From the NCBI RefSeq assembly GCF_014712675.1, contig NZ_JACXSI010000012.1, positions 124,001 to 188,000 of the forward strand: a stretch of 64,000 nucleotides of DNA. The letters run 5' to 3'. The DNA is from Peribacillus faecalis. Lineage in GTDB: Bacteria; Bacillota; Bacilli; Bacillales; DSM-1321. Position numbers and translations under genes: made by a program. Positions 18,089 through 26,021 of the stretch are shown one piece after another (positions within the stretch are counted from its first letter, which is position 1; each line of letters begins with the position of its first letter). The notes beneath the pieces were generated by a model, which was not told the origin of the DNA, searched no databases, and saw only the letters and a program-made list of their open reading frames with translations.

Positions 18089-19838
18089 ACTCTAGCTCCT
18101 CCTTCGAAAGTTGGGAATACGCGATTTCTTGATACACAGGACATGATTTCAACAGCTCTCGATGTGTACCGCAGCCGACCATTTCCCCTTCATCAAGCAC
18201 GATAATTTGATCAGCATCCATAATAGTTCCGATTCGTTGCGCAACAATTAAGTTTGTCGCTTCACTTGTTTCATTTCTTAATGCGGCGCGCAGAACGCGG
18301 TCCGTTTTATAGTCCAGTGCAGAGAAAGAATCATCGAAAATATAGATTTCCGGATTTCTGTATATCGCACGTGCAATTGCTAGACGTTGTTTTTGTCCGC
18401 CGGAGAAGTTTGCCCCGCCCTGTGCGACATGCGATTCATATTGGTCTTCCATTTTTTCAATGAAGTCTGTTCCTTGTGCGATCGCTACTGCTTTTTTGAC
18501 AGCCGATTCGCATACATTTCCTACTCCGTAAGCGACATTGCCTTTCACGCTGCCGCTGAACAGCACATTGCGTTGAGGCACATAGCCCAATTTATCGTGA
18601 AGATTCGTTTGCTTATATTCTTTAACATTAATACCGTTGACAAGCACTTCTCCTTCTGTAGCATCGTAAAAGCGCGGAACTAAGTTAATAAGCGTACTTT
18701 TCCCGCTTCCTGTCGCACCGATGAAGGCAACCGTTTCACCTTTTTTCGCTGTGAAACTGATGTTTTTCAGAACATATTCTTCTGAATCAGGATATTTGAA
18801 GCTTACATTGCGGAATTCAACATGGCCTTTTTGTTTAGAAGGCATTTGATTATTGATTGAACCGTCAGTAATTGATATCTCTGTTTCTAAAACTTCATTA
18901 ATACGGTTAGCAGCTACAACTGCACGCGGCATCATAATGAAGATAACCGTCATCATCACGAAAGCCATCACGACTTGGACAGCATATGCGGAAAAGACAA
19001 TCATGTCGCTGAACAGACCGATTTTATCAGTCATTTCAGCTTGTTCAATCAAGTGAGCACCAATCCAATAAACAGCTAAGCCCAACCCGCTCATAATCAG
19101 CATCATGAATGGCATTAGTCCTGCCATAACACGATTTGTGAAAAGGTTAGTTCTCGTTAAAATATCATTTGCTTCTTCAAATTTTTCTTCTTGGTAACCT
19201 TCTGCATTGTAGGCACGTATGACACGGAGACCTGTCAGATTTTCGCGCGAAACGCGGTTCAGATTGTCCGTCAATGATTGAATTGCTCTGAACTTAGGCA
19301 GGGCAACCAGTCCGACTACGACAACGAACAATAATAATGCACCGACAGCAGCGGCAGTAGTCGCTGTCCACTCCCAGCTTTTGCCCGAAATTTTCACAAT
19401 GGCCCATACTGCCAAAATTGGTGCTTTAATCAATACTTGAAGACCGAATGTCACAATCATTTGAATTTGCGTAATATCATTTGTTGAGCGTGTAATTAAA
19501 CTTGCTGTAGAGAAGCGGTTAATTTCCGCCATTGAAAACGACTCTACTTTATTGAACAGCAGCGAACGAAGGCGTGCTGAAAATGATGCTGCAATTCTTG
19601 TCGCGAAGAATCCGACTACAAATGCCGCCGCCAAACTTCCTAAAGCACATAGAAGCATATAACCGCCCGCTTCCCAAATTTGACTCATTGTGCTGCCTTC
19701 CGTTTGCACATAGCCGGTGATTTCCGACATATAATCCGGCAATTTCAGATCAAGCCAGACTTGAGCGACGATGAATACTAAACTAGCTAAAATAAGCAGC
19801 CATTCCTTCAGCTGCAAATGTTTTAATATTTTAATCAT
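18081..19838 (-). CDS. Multidrug ABC exporter half-transporter (ATPase-permease), subunit 1
   Basis: About 585 residues. The start is ATG 19838 with AAGGAG upstream; a longer reading reaches back over the operator and is unlikely. Membrane domain then ATPase: Walker A GATGSGKST, FSGGQKQ, Walker B IYIFDDSFSALD. The Walker B has Asp where the catalytic Glu is expected (DD for DE), and the switch His is replaced by Gln (VAQRIG). Both changes mark a degenerate nucleotide site, common in one half of heterodimeric exporters. Divergent from a TetR repressor. Confidence 0.85.
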   Translation of the reverse strand: MIKILKHLQLKEWLLILASLVFIVAQVWLDLKLPDYMSEITGYVQTEGSTMSQIWEAGGYMLLCALGSLAAAFVVGFFATRIAASFSARLRSLLFNKVESFSMAEINRFSTASLITRSTNDITQIQMIVTFGLQVLIKAPILAVWAIVKISGKSWEWTATTAAAVGALLLFVVVVGLVALPKFRAIQSLTDNLNRVSRENLTGLRVIRAYNAEGYQEEKFEEANDILTRTNLFTNRVMAGLMPFMMLIMSGLGLAVYWIGAHLIEQAEMTDKIGLFSDMIVFSAYAVQVVMAFVMMTVIFIMMPRAVVAANRINEVLETEISITDGSINNQMPSKQKGHVEFRNVSFKYPDSEEYVLKNISFTAKKGETVAFIGATGSGKSTLINLVPRFYDATEGEVLVNGINVKEYKQTNLHDKLGYVPQRNVLFSGSVKGNVAYGVGNVCESAVKKAVAIAQGTDFIEKMEDQYESHVAQGGANFSGGQKQRLAIARAIYRNPEIYIFDDSFSALDYKTDRVLRAALRNETSEATNLIVAQRIGTIMDADQIIVLDEGEMVGCGTHRELLKSCPVYQEIAYSQLSKEELEYA

Positions 19839-19890
19839 ACAGTTGGATACTCCTTCGCATAAATGTTTATCTTTGTTGGTTGATTCCGAA

Positions 19891-19906
19891 TGTAACACTT
19901 GTTACA
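19891..19906. promoter_or_regulatory. TetR operator
   Basis: Palindrome TGTAACACTTGTTACA with six-base arms TGTAAC/GTTACA, between the exporter and tetR genes. A further half-site TGTAACA lies just before the tetR ribosome site. Confidence 0.7.
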
Positions 19907-19916
19907 CTAGATATTC

Positions 19917-19944
19917 ATTATATTAGTATAATTTTGAAACTCAA
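19917..19944 (-). promoter_or_regulatory. Promoter of the ABC exporter operon
   Basis: Minus strand TTGAGT (19944-19939), 16 bases, TATAAT (19922-19917). The operator lies just downstream. A plus-strand TATAAT (19927-19932) for tetR interleaves with it. Confidence 0.65.
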
Positions 19945-19986
19945 TAGTTTGAACAGCAACTGTAACAAAAAAGGGAGTTTTGTTTC

Positions 19987-20532
19987 ATGAAAAAAGAACG
20001 GAATTCAGCGAATGCGTTTGCAAAGGATTGCATCGCTACTGCTTTCTTTAAATTAATGAAGGAAAAAGAATATGAAGATATCACGATTACCGATATTGCG
20101 AAGAAAGCAGGCGTTTCGCGCGTCACCTATTACCGTAATTACAATTCGAAAGAGGATATAATCACACAATATATGGATGAACTGGGTTATCAGTTTGAGG
20201 AACAAACGAAGCATCTTAATATTATTAAGGATACGCGGACATTTATCGTTTCCTTCTTTCAGCATTGGCTAAAGCATGAGGAATTTTTGTTAAGCTTATT
20301 GCAAGCCAATCGAACAAATATTATGCTAGAACACATTAATAAATCAATTAAAAAGAATACTACAACCGCAATGCAAAAGTATGAGGCCTGTCATTATTTA
20401 GGTTCCATACACAATATTTTATTTGAATGGATTAAAGGCGGTAAAAAGGAGAGCCCGGAAGAAATGGCAGATATCATTTGCATGTTGTACCAATCTCCTC
20501 TAACACCTTCGCTAATAGAAAAAAGGCTATAA
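19987..20532 (+). CDS. TetR-family repressor of the ABC exporter
   Basis: 181 residues. N-terminal TetR helix-turn-helix (CIATAFFKLMKEKEYEDIT, then ITDIAKKAGVSRVTYYRNY), then an all-helical ligand domain. AAAGGGAG lies before the ATG. It is divergent from the exporter genes and separated by the TGTAACA palindrome, which suggests repression of the exporter. Confidence 0.85.
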   Translation: MKKERNSANAFAKDCIATAFFKLMKEKEYEDITITDIAKKAGVSRVTYYRNYNSKEDIITQYMDELGYQFEEQTKHLNIIKDTRTFIVSFFQHWLKHEEFLLSLLQANRTNIMLEHINKSIKKNTTTAMQKYEACHYLGSIHNILFEWIKGGKKESPEEMADIICMLYQSPLTPSLIEKRL

Positions 20533-20544
20533 AATGCGCCTAAA

Positions 20545-20580
20545 AGAAGATGACTCCGGATTTTTCCGAAGTCATCTTCT
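20545..20580. terminator. Bidirectional terminator
   Basis: AGAAGATGACT pairs with AGTCATCTTCT around an inner CCGGA/TCCG stem, between converging tetR and BASS genes. Confidence 0.8.
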
Positions 20581-20588
20581 TACTATTC

Positions 20589-21554
20589 TTAAACTGTTTT
20601 CGATTCATTCTGTTCAATCGTTTCATTCTTATCCTTCATGCGGCTGAAAATTGTCGCCAATATCGGCCCGGAAATATTATGCCAGACACTGAAGATGGCG
20701 CTTGGAACAGCTGCCAAAGGCGAAAAATGTGCGACTGCAAGCGAAGCGCCCAATCCAGAGTTTTGCATCCCTACCTCAATAGCAACAGCTTTCTTTTTCG
20801 ACAAGTTCATGCCGAATAGTTTACCGAATAAGTAACCGACTAAATAACCTAAGCCATTATGTAAAATAACAACCGCGAAGATCAACAATCCTGTTTCTGC
20901 AATTTTTTGCTGATTTGCTGCAACAACTGCCGCAACAATAGCAACAATAGCAATAACAGATACGAGCGGCATGACCTTCACACTTGCTTTTGCCTGTTTA
21001 TTGAACAGCTTTTGGACAATAAAGCCAAGGACAATTGGAATCACAATAACTTTTACAATCGACATAAATAAAGATGCTGGCGCAATATCTATATATTCAC
21101 TTGCAAATAAATAAATAAGTGCTGGTGTTACAAATGGTGCCAATAAAGTAGTAATCGATGTAATTGTGACCGATAAAGCCACATCGCCTTTCGCCAAGAA
21201 TGTCATGACATTGGAAGCCGTACCTCCGGGACAGCAGCCTACCAAAATCACCCCAACCGCAATTTCAGGTGGCAAATCAAACAGCTTGACCAGTAAAAAG
21301 GCTAACCCCGGCATAATGACAAACTGACCGACAACGCCAATTGCCACATCTTTCGGTCTCGTAAATACTTCTTTAAAATCTGCTGCAGAAATCGTTAATC
21401 CCATCCCGAACATAACGATTCCCAATAATATTGTGATATATGCCGCAATCCATGAAAAACCGCTTGGCACAAAGAAGGCAAAGGCTGCAAAAATAAGCAC
21501 CCATACAGCAAATGTATTGCTGACAAATTGACTGAAACGCTCTAATGCTTTCAT
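20589..21554 (-). CDS. Bile acid:sodium symporter (BASS) family transporter
   Basis: 321 residues, nine to ten membrane helices. Family motifs: GMGLTISAADFKEVF, GCCPGGTASNVMTFLAKGDVALSVT (Na+-binding crossing region), EVGMQNSGLGASLA. Similar to B. subtilis YocS. Likely carries an organic anion such as pantoate or a keto acid; substrate not predictable. ATG with GAGGTG upstream. Confidence 0.88.
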   Translation of the reverse strand: MKALERFSQFVSNTFAVWVLIFAAFAFFVPSGFSWIAAYITILLGIVMFGMGLTISAADFKEVFTRPKDVAIGVVGQFVIMPGLAFLLVKLFDLPPEIAVGVILVGCCPGGTASNVMTFLAKGDVALSVTITSITTLLAPFVTPALIYLFASEYIDIAPASLFMSIVKVIVIPIVLGFIVQKLFNKQAKASVKVMPLVSVIAIVAIVAAVVAANQQKIAETGLLIFAVVILHNGLGYLVGYLFGKLFGMNLSKKKAVAIEVGMQNSGLGASLAVAHFSPLAAVPSAIFSVWHNISGPILATIFSRMKDKNETIEQNESKTV

Positions 21555-21762
21555 AGTACACCTCGTTGTTAAATTTTATTCGTTATGGGAAATTATACAT
21601 CCATAACAAAATATACGCAATAGTCTGAATATTTTTACTAACATGTGTGTAGTGGAAACGTTAGAGGGAATTAATAAATAAAACCGGATTCATTGAAAGA
21701 AGAAGCATTTTTTCTAGCTTCCTGCTACAATGAAGCATACATACTTTTGGGAGGTGCATCTT

Positions 21763-21963
21763 ATGGAGCATACAAAACGAAGCAATATCTCACCCGGTGC
21801 ATTGGTGGATATCGTGCTAAAAAAGGATCAGAGAACCGGCAAACTGACTCGTGGAACAGTGAAACGTCTATTAACGAACTCAAGCACCCATCCCCACGGC
21901 ATTAAAGTCGAGCTGACAGACGGACAAGTCGGCCGTGTACAACATATTATCGAAAAAGCATAA
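21763..21963 (+). CDS. ywbE: YwbE family small protein
   Basis: 66 residues from the ATG at 21763, with GGGAGGTG upstream. The core reads PGALVDIVLKKDQRTGKLTR, GTVKRLLTNSSTHPHGIKV, LTDGQVGRVQ, the YwbE family pattern: a small beta-barrel-like basic protein of unknown function. Single gene, followed by the longest modular repeat. Confidence 0.85.
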   Translation: MEHTKRSNISPGALVDIVLKKDQRTGKLTRGTVKRLLTNSSTHPHGIKVELTDGQVGRVQHIIEKA

Positions 21964-21998
21964 TTTTTCACTTCAATCCGCCTTTCCCTTATTATTAA

Positions 21999-22440
21999 GA
22001 AAAACCGTCACCGGTCCTTTTGAGTGGTTTGCAGTCAGTTTAAGATGATTACCTTCTTAAATATGTAGCAAATCAAAAGGAGACATGCGGGAACCGAAAA
22101 GCGGAAGCGGCCCGTTCAGCCCCGACCTGCATAAGACGAATCACGTAGGAAATTGTAAAATTTCTGGAGTGATTTGGCTTATGACCTCGAGGGGCTGGCC
22201 GCTGCAGCTAGACAAAACCTAAGAAGAAACAGCGACTAAGAGTGCTACGTCCTGTAGCAACGTCGCTGTGACTCTCATCCTGAGAGCCCCACGCAAGAAA
22301 CCCGGTTTTGGTTTCTTGCTGGGACAAGTAATGAACATCGGCTAAAGGCATCACGTCCGCATGCCTTCACCGATGTGACCTACATCCTGTAGGCCCCTAG
22401 CATGGCAGGTGTAAGGTTAGATAGCTACCGAAGTTCAAAA
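21999..22440 (+). repeat. Modular hairpin repeat, copy E (longest, four inner modules)
   Basis: Starts 35 bases after ywbE. It has the 5' box; stem 1 TCCTTTTGA (22015-22023) with TCAAAAGGA (22073-22081); stem 2 CATGC (22084-22088) with GCATG (22400-22404). Inside are a long hairpin module (about 22097-22220) with nested arms CATAAG/CTTATG, AATCAC/GTGATT and GAAATT/AATTTC; a CAGCGAC/GTCGCTG module (22230-22268) plus a CTCTCATCCTGAGAG hairpin; GCAAGAAACC/GGTTTCTTGC (22293-22319); and an ACATCGG/CCGATGT module (22334-22376) plus CCTACATCCTGTAGG. It ends in GGTTAGATAGC and an AT tail. Confidence 0.85.
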
Positions 22441-22465
22441 TTTAATAGTGTAAGGAGGCCTATAA

Positions 22466-22663
22466 ATGGCTAATTGCAGCATGTGCTTTGATGGAAAGAT
22501 TATTGATGAGAGCCATCCTGATTATGAAAGATTAGATAATGAACTGATCCGACTAATCGATGGCGGAGAATTTTCCTATTATACGGCATTCAAGCGTGCC
22601 ACAAGACTTTATCCGGCCGTAATGGATTGCCCTGATTGCAAAGGAACAGGTATTGTCGAATAA
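22466..22663 (+). CDS. Small CxxC...CxxCxGxG protein, unknown function
   Basis: 65 residues with AAGGAGG before the ATG. Cysteines pair at 4/7 (CSMCFDG) and 55/58 (CPDCKGTG), the latter matching the DnaJ-type CxxCxGxG knuckle. Together they could bind one zinc ion. The middle is charged and helical (YERLDNELIRLIDGG). It sits between repeat E and a candidate small-RNA gene. I do not know the family. Confidence 0.65.
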   Translation: MANCSMCFDGKIIDESHPDYERLDNELIRLIDGGEFSYYTAFKRATRLYPAVMDCPDCKGTGIVE

Positions 22664-22671
22664 TTAATTAC

Positions 22672-22701
22672 TTGCTTTCATCACATTTCCTATGTTATAG
22701 T
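22672..22701 (+). promoter_or_regulatory. Promoter of candidate small RNA
   Basis: TTGCTT (22672-22677), 18 bases, TATAGT (22696-22701). No open reading frame with a ribosome site follows. Confidence 0.55.
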
Positions 22702-22707
22702 AGCAAA

Positions 22708-22829
22708 GCGATGAGCTAATTGTGTAAGACGACAAACACTCCTTCAGTGGAAATGCAGGGATGTGGCCCGCAGTTTGTCGCCTCAATATTCGAAAAAAAA
22801 ACGGATACCCCAGGGTGTCCGTTTTTTTT
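22708..22829 (+). ncRNA. Candidate structured small RNA, about 120 nt
   Basis: Downstream of a promoter and ending in a strong terminator. CGACAAAC (22730-22737) pairs with GTTTGTCG (22773-22780) to close a three-way junction. Its branches are a short hairpin (ACT/AGT, 22738-22748) and TGCaGGG/CCCGCA (22754-22772). The terminator has ACGGATACCC/GGGTGTCCGT (22801-22822) and eight T; on the other strand it serves the MhqD-like gene. I could not match it to a known riboswitch or sRNA. The gene ahead is on the opposite strand, so a cis-acting leader is unlikely. Confidence 0.5.
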
Positions 22830-22831
22830 GC

Positions 22832-23437
22832 TTAAAAAGTTCTTTTATACCATCTCCCAGCCGCTTCCACTTCCGTACGCGAAAGCGAATGTCCATTGCT
22901 CTCCCAATGGACAGCAACTGCTGCTCCTGCATTTGCCAACATCTTTTCCAGTTCCTCTGACTCAGCAGCCGGACAAATCGGATCATTGACACCAGCTGCG
23001 ATAAACACAGATGTTCCTGCTAAATTCGGCAATACGATGCTGCGACGCGGAACCATCGGGTGATGCAAAATTGCCCCTTTCAATGCAGCTTCATAATGGA
23101 ACATTAAGCTTGCCGCAATATTGGCACCGTTTGAATAACCGATTGCCACCACATTATTTCTGTCAAAGCTATACTTTACTGAAGCTTCTGTTATAAAGTC
23201 ATTCAACTGTGCTGTGCGAGCAATCAGATCGGCTTCGTCAAATACCCCTTCAGCCAAACGTCTGAAGAAACGCGGCATCCCATGCTCCAATACTTCGCCG
23301 CGAACACTCAAGACAGAAGCTTCTTCATCGACCATCTTCGCTAACGGCAATAAATCGTATTCGTCTCCGCCCGTCCCGTGCAATAAGAGCAGCGTCGACT
23401 TCGAGTCATCTTTTCCTTTTTGGAAAATGTGCTTCAT
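22832..23437 (-). CDS. mhqD: Alpha/beta hydrolase, MhqD-like carboxylesterase
   Basis: About 201 residues from the ATG at 23437 (GGGAGAG upstream). Catalytic triad visible: nucleophile Ser in GYSNGA, Asp in AAGVNDPICP, His in NGHSLS. LLLLHGTGGDE holds the oxyanion hole. It resembles small esterases of the MhqD/YodD group, which in B. subtilis are induced by quinones under MhqR. The MarR-type gene next door and the matching operator at 23862-23879 support the symbol, though the assignment remains inference. Confidence 0.75.
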   Translation of the reverse strand: MKHIFQKGKDDSKSTLLLLHGTGGDEYDLLPLAKMVDEEASVLSVRGEVLEHGMPRFFRRLAEGVFDEADLIARTAQLNDFITEASVKYSFDRNNVVAIGYSNGANIAASLMFHYEAALKGAILHHPMVPRRSIVLPNLAGTSVFIAAGVNDPICPAAESEELEKMLANAGAAVAVHWESNGHSLSRTEVEAAGRWYKRTF

Positions 23438-23454
23438 CTCTATCTCTCCCTTTC

Positions 23455-23850
23455 GAAAAACCGTCACCGGTTCTTTTTCATTTTTGAACCTACTCCTCGA
23501 TTTACTTCAATGAAAAAGGGGCCATGCGGGAACCGAAATGCGGAAGCGGCCCGCAAGTAAGGAACAGCGACTAAGGACGCTACGTCCGCATATCTTCGTC
23601 GCTGTGACTCTCATCCTGAGAGCCTCCGACCTGCATAAGTCGAATCACGTAGGAAATTGTAAAATTTCTGGAGTGATTGGGCTTATGACCTCGAGGGCTG
23701 GCCGCTGCAGCTAGACAAAGTCTAAGAAAGGAACATCGGCTAAAACCGCCACGTCCGCATGCCTTCGCCGATATGACCTACATCCTGTAGGCCTCCGAGC
23801 ATGGCAGGTGTAAGGTTAGACAGTTATCTTCGTTCAAAAATATGCTTTCT
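23455..23850 (+). repeat. Modular hairpin repeat, copy F (nested modules, in mhqD leader)
   Basis: Complete element in plus orientation, antisense to the flanking genes. 5' box at 23455; stem 1 TCTTTTTCATT/AATGAAAAAGG; stem 2 GCCATGC/GCATGGC. The CAGCGAC/GTCGCTG module here lies inside the long CATAAG/CTTATG module, whereas in copy E it lies after it. Then the ACATCGGC-type module, CCTACATCCTGTAGG, GGTTAGACA and the AT tail. It separates the mhqD start codon (23437) from the apparent mhqD operator and promoter. Confidence 0.85.
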
Positions 23851-23861
23851 TAAAAGCAAAA

Positions 23862-23879
23862 TATCTCTATTTCGAGATT
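23862..23879 (-). promoter_or_regulatory. MhqR-like operator
   Basis: TATCTC, TATTTC, GAGATT: 15 of 18 positions agree with the MhqR operator as I recall it (TATCTCGAATTCGAGATA). On the minus strand it sits between TTGAGT and TATTTT, so it would block a promoter reading toward mhqD. Confidence 0.6.
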
Positions 23880-23890
23880 TTTACTCAAAA

Positions 23891-23935
23891 TTTTTCAGGC
23901 TAAAAAACCGCACTGTCTGGCTTTCGCCTGAAAAA
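23891..23935 (-). terminator. Terminator of the MhqR-like gene
   Basis: TTTTTCAGGC (23891-23900) and GCCTGAAAAA (23926-23935). It separates the MarR transcript from mhqD. Confidence 0.6.
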
Positions 23936-23938
23936 TAA

Positions 23939-24373
23939 TTACTGTTCTGCTTTTCCAATCTTCTTCAGCAGCGTCATCGTAGTCTGCAATTCTTCTTCCG
24001 TCAAATCAGCGAAAATTCCTTGAATCGTTTCTTCATGCTGAGGAAAAATTTCTTCAATGAACGTCCTGCCTTTTTCGGTAATTGCCGCATACGTCACACG
24101 GCGGTCTTTCGGGCAAGCTTTGCGCTCTACCAATTGTTTTTTCTCTAATTTATCGACCACATACGTAATGCTGCTACTTGCAAGCAAAATCTTTTTGCCG
24201 ATATGCTGAATTGGCTGATCGCCTTTATGGTACAGCAGCTCTAATACCGCAAACTCAGTCAAATTGACACCGTACTTCTCCATATCGCTTCTTAAAATAT
24301 CTTGTACAGCCTGCGAAGCACGCATAAATACAATCAACGTTTTTAAAGAAAGCTCTTTTTTCATTTTTTTCAC
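23939..24373 (-). CDS. mhqR: MarR-family regulator, MhqR-like
   Basis: 144 residues. MarR winged helix: LTEFAVLELLYHKGDQPIQHIGKKI, LLASSSITYVVDKLEKKQLV, wing KACPKDRRVTYAAITEKG. The stretch FAVLELLYHKGDQP with IGKKILLASSSITYVVDKLE resembles MhqR, which senses quinones in B. subtilis. Half-sites of the same operator type (TATCTC, CGAGATA) lie upstream at 24392-24424, consistent with autoregulation. A second choice would be an OhrR-type regulator, but no OhrR-type sensing Cys near the N-terminus is present. Confidence 0.72.
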   Translation of the reverse strand: MKKMKKELSLKTLIVFMRASQAVQDILRSDMEKYGVNLTEFAVLELLYHKGDQPIQHIGKKILLASSSITYVVDKLEKKQLVERKACPKDRRVTYAAITEKGRTFIEEIFPQHEETIQGIFADLTEEELQTTMTLLKKIGKAEQ

Positions 24374-24391
24374 ACCTATAATTTAATTGAA

Positions 24392-24424
24392 ATATCTCAA
24401 TTTTAAATATTCTCTATTCGAGAT
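24392..24424 (-). promoter_or_regulatory. MhqR-like half-sites upstream of mhqR
   Basis: TATCTC near 24393 and TATTCGAGATA ending near 24424 form a spaced inverted pair 20-50 bases before the start codon. Confidence 0.4.
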
Positions 24425-24465
24425 AATTTTAACAAAAGAGCGATTAAATCGCAACTTTTTCATTA

Positions 24466-25224
24466 TTAGCTGTTGCTGTACTTATGTATTATATGCAAGG
24501 CAGACTTTAATTCTCCAATCGGAATTTGTCCCGGTGCCGAGGCTGCTTTTACCGTTCCGAATGTTAAATCTGAGCCAAAAACTTCTCCTGCCAGTCGGCT
24601 AATGACACCTAAATTCCCCATCGACATTGTCACAATCGGTGCATCGCACTGCTGCTTCATTGTATTAGTCGCATCCAGCAATGTCAGCACATCATTGACA
24701 GATTGAGGCATAACGGCAATCTTCAAAAGGTCGGCACCATACTGTTGCATCTTTTCCAGACGGGCAATAATCTCTTGCTTGGAAGGTGTTTTAGAAAAAT
24801 CATGATTAGATATCATAATATACACTTCAAATTCATTCGCTTTCGCAGTCAGAGCCTTCACTGTTTCTTCTTTACTGAACAGTTCGACGTCAACTAAATC
24901 CACAACACCGCTCTGAATGACAAGCTGATTCATATCGAAATAGTAGTCTTCATCAATTTCCCTATTGCCTCCTTCTTTGACGCTTCGGAATGTAAAAAGC
25001 AGCAATTCATCGTTGAATAGGTTGCGCAGCTTCTGAACCAATTTCAAAACTGCGGCTATATTGTCTACCTCTTCAAAAAAATCGGCACGCCACTCGACAA
25101 TATCAGGCTCATACGTTTTGACAACGGCCGCTTCCCTCAATATCTCTTTCTCTGTTCTTCCAACAAGAGGAACAACAACTTTAGGCTTTCCTTCTCCGAT
25201 TGTCACATTCTTGATTATCAGCAT
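24466..25224 (-). CDS. aroD: Type I 3-dehydroquinate dehydratase
   Basis: 252 residues. Third step of the shikimate pathway: 3-dehydroquinate to 3-dehydroshikimate. Conserved IVEWRADFFE, catalytic His in ISNHDFSKTP, Schiff-base Lys in ADLLKIAVMP, VTMSMGNLGVISRLAGEVFGS and the C-terminal ASAPGQI. GGAGGATG precedes the ATG. It lies 75 bases downstream of shikimate kinase on the same strand, so the two probably form a shikimate operon. Confidence 0.93.
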   Translation of the reverse strand: MLIIKNVTIGEGKPKVVVPLVGRTEKEILREAAVVKTYEPDIVEWRADFFEEVDNIAAVLKLVQKLRNLFNDELLLFTFRSVKEGGNREIDEDYYFDMNQLVIQSGVVDLVDVELFSKEETVKALTAKANEFEVYIMISNHDFSKTPSKQEIIARLEKMQQYGADLLKIAVMPQSVNDVLTLLDATNTMKQQCDAPIVTMSMGNLGVISRLAGEVFGSDLTFGTVKAASAPGQIPIGELKSALHIIHKYSNS

Positions 25225-25299
25225 CCCGACATCCTCCGCTCCAATTGATATAAGTAAGGGCCTCCAAAAAGTTCAGAAAGCCCCTCTCTAATAAATCAT

Positions 25300-25848
25300 T
25301 TAATATAATTCCCAGGCTAGTTTTAAAGAGTCGACAATATGGGTTGCGACTTCCTCGGGATCCTGCTCATCTGTCTCCATTTTCGAATGGTGTACTTCAT
25401 AATATTCCTGTCTTTTATAGAAAAGCTCTTCAATTTCGTCCAAAGAACGCCCTTGCAATACAGGTCGGCTGTCAATGATCAAGCCGATTCTGTCTTTCCA
25501 ATGTTCCCATGATAAATCTAAATAAATGACGATGCAGTTTTCCAAGCAAGCTTTTCTAATTTCCTCTTGCATGAAAGCTCCGCCGCCAAGCGAGATGATA
25601 TGCAGCTTCTGCTCAGTGCACAAATGAGTAATTATCTCGCGTTCCTTATCGCGGAATGTTTTCTCACCATATTTTTCGAAAACTTCTTTTGGCGGCATAC
25701 CAAATGCTTTTTCAATCTCATCATCCGCATCTATAAAACTTCTATACAGTTTCTCAGCCACTCGCTTGCCTATCGTTGTCTTCCCCACACCCATGAAACC
25801 GATAAACACAATATTTTTCTCTCGTATAGACAATTCATGACTATTCAT
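25300..25848 (-). CDS. aroK: Shikimate kinase
   Basis: 182 residues. Walker A GFMGVGKTTIG, shikimate-binding Asp in FIDADDEIE, Arg in TFRDKERE, GGG motif ISLGGGAFM and lid Arg in DSRPVLQGR. Phosphorylates shikimate at the 3-OH. ATG start at 25848; no strong ribosome site is visible, so translation may be modest. Also called aroI in Bacillus. Confidence 0.9.
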   Translation of the reverse strand: MNSHELSIREKNIVFIGFMGVGKTTIGKRVAEKLYRSFIDADDEIEKAFGMPPKEVFEKYGEKTFRDKEREIITHLCTEQKLHIISLGGGAFMQEEIRKACLENCIVIYLDLSWEHWKDRIGLIIDSRPVLQGRSLDEIEELFYKRQEYYEVHHSKMETDEQDPEEVATHIVDSLKLAWELY

Positions 25849-26021
25849 TCAGTGCGTCTCCTTGCTCTCTTTTTAATAGTATTTTACCAAAATTATAAGA
25901 GATTGTTTAGTTTAAATGAAAATAAAGTACAGAATTATCAAAAAACTCTTTCGCTAAGCTCGCTAAAGACAGAAAAAGCCTGAAGCATTACGCCCCAAGC
26001 TTGATTATAAAATGTTGGCTC

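Noticed and set aside
18081-19898. Longer start of the ABC subunit 1 gene
   Set aside because: The extra 20 codons cover the TetR operator; AAGGAG precedes the ATG at 19838.
22708-22829. Purine, TPP, SAM or fluoride riboswitch
   Set aside because: None of their conserved core sequences is present and no gene follows on that strand.
21999-23850. CRISPR-like or IS-like reading of repeats
   Set aside because: No regular direct repeat-spacer spacing and no transposase; the units are palindromic modules of unequal length.
25225-25299. Terminator between shikimate kinase and aroD
   Set aside because: The GGGC/GCCC pairing is only four bases with a long loop; an operon is more likely.
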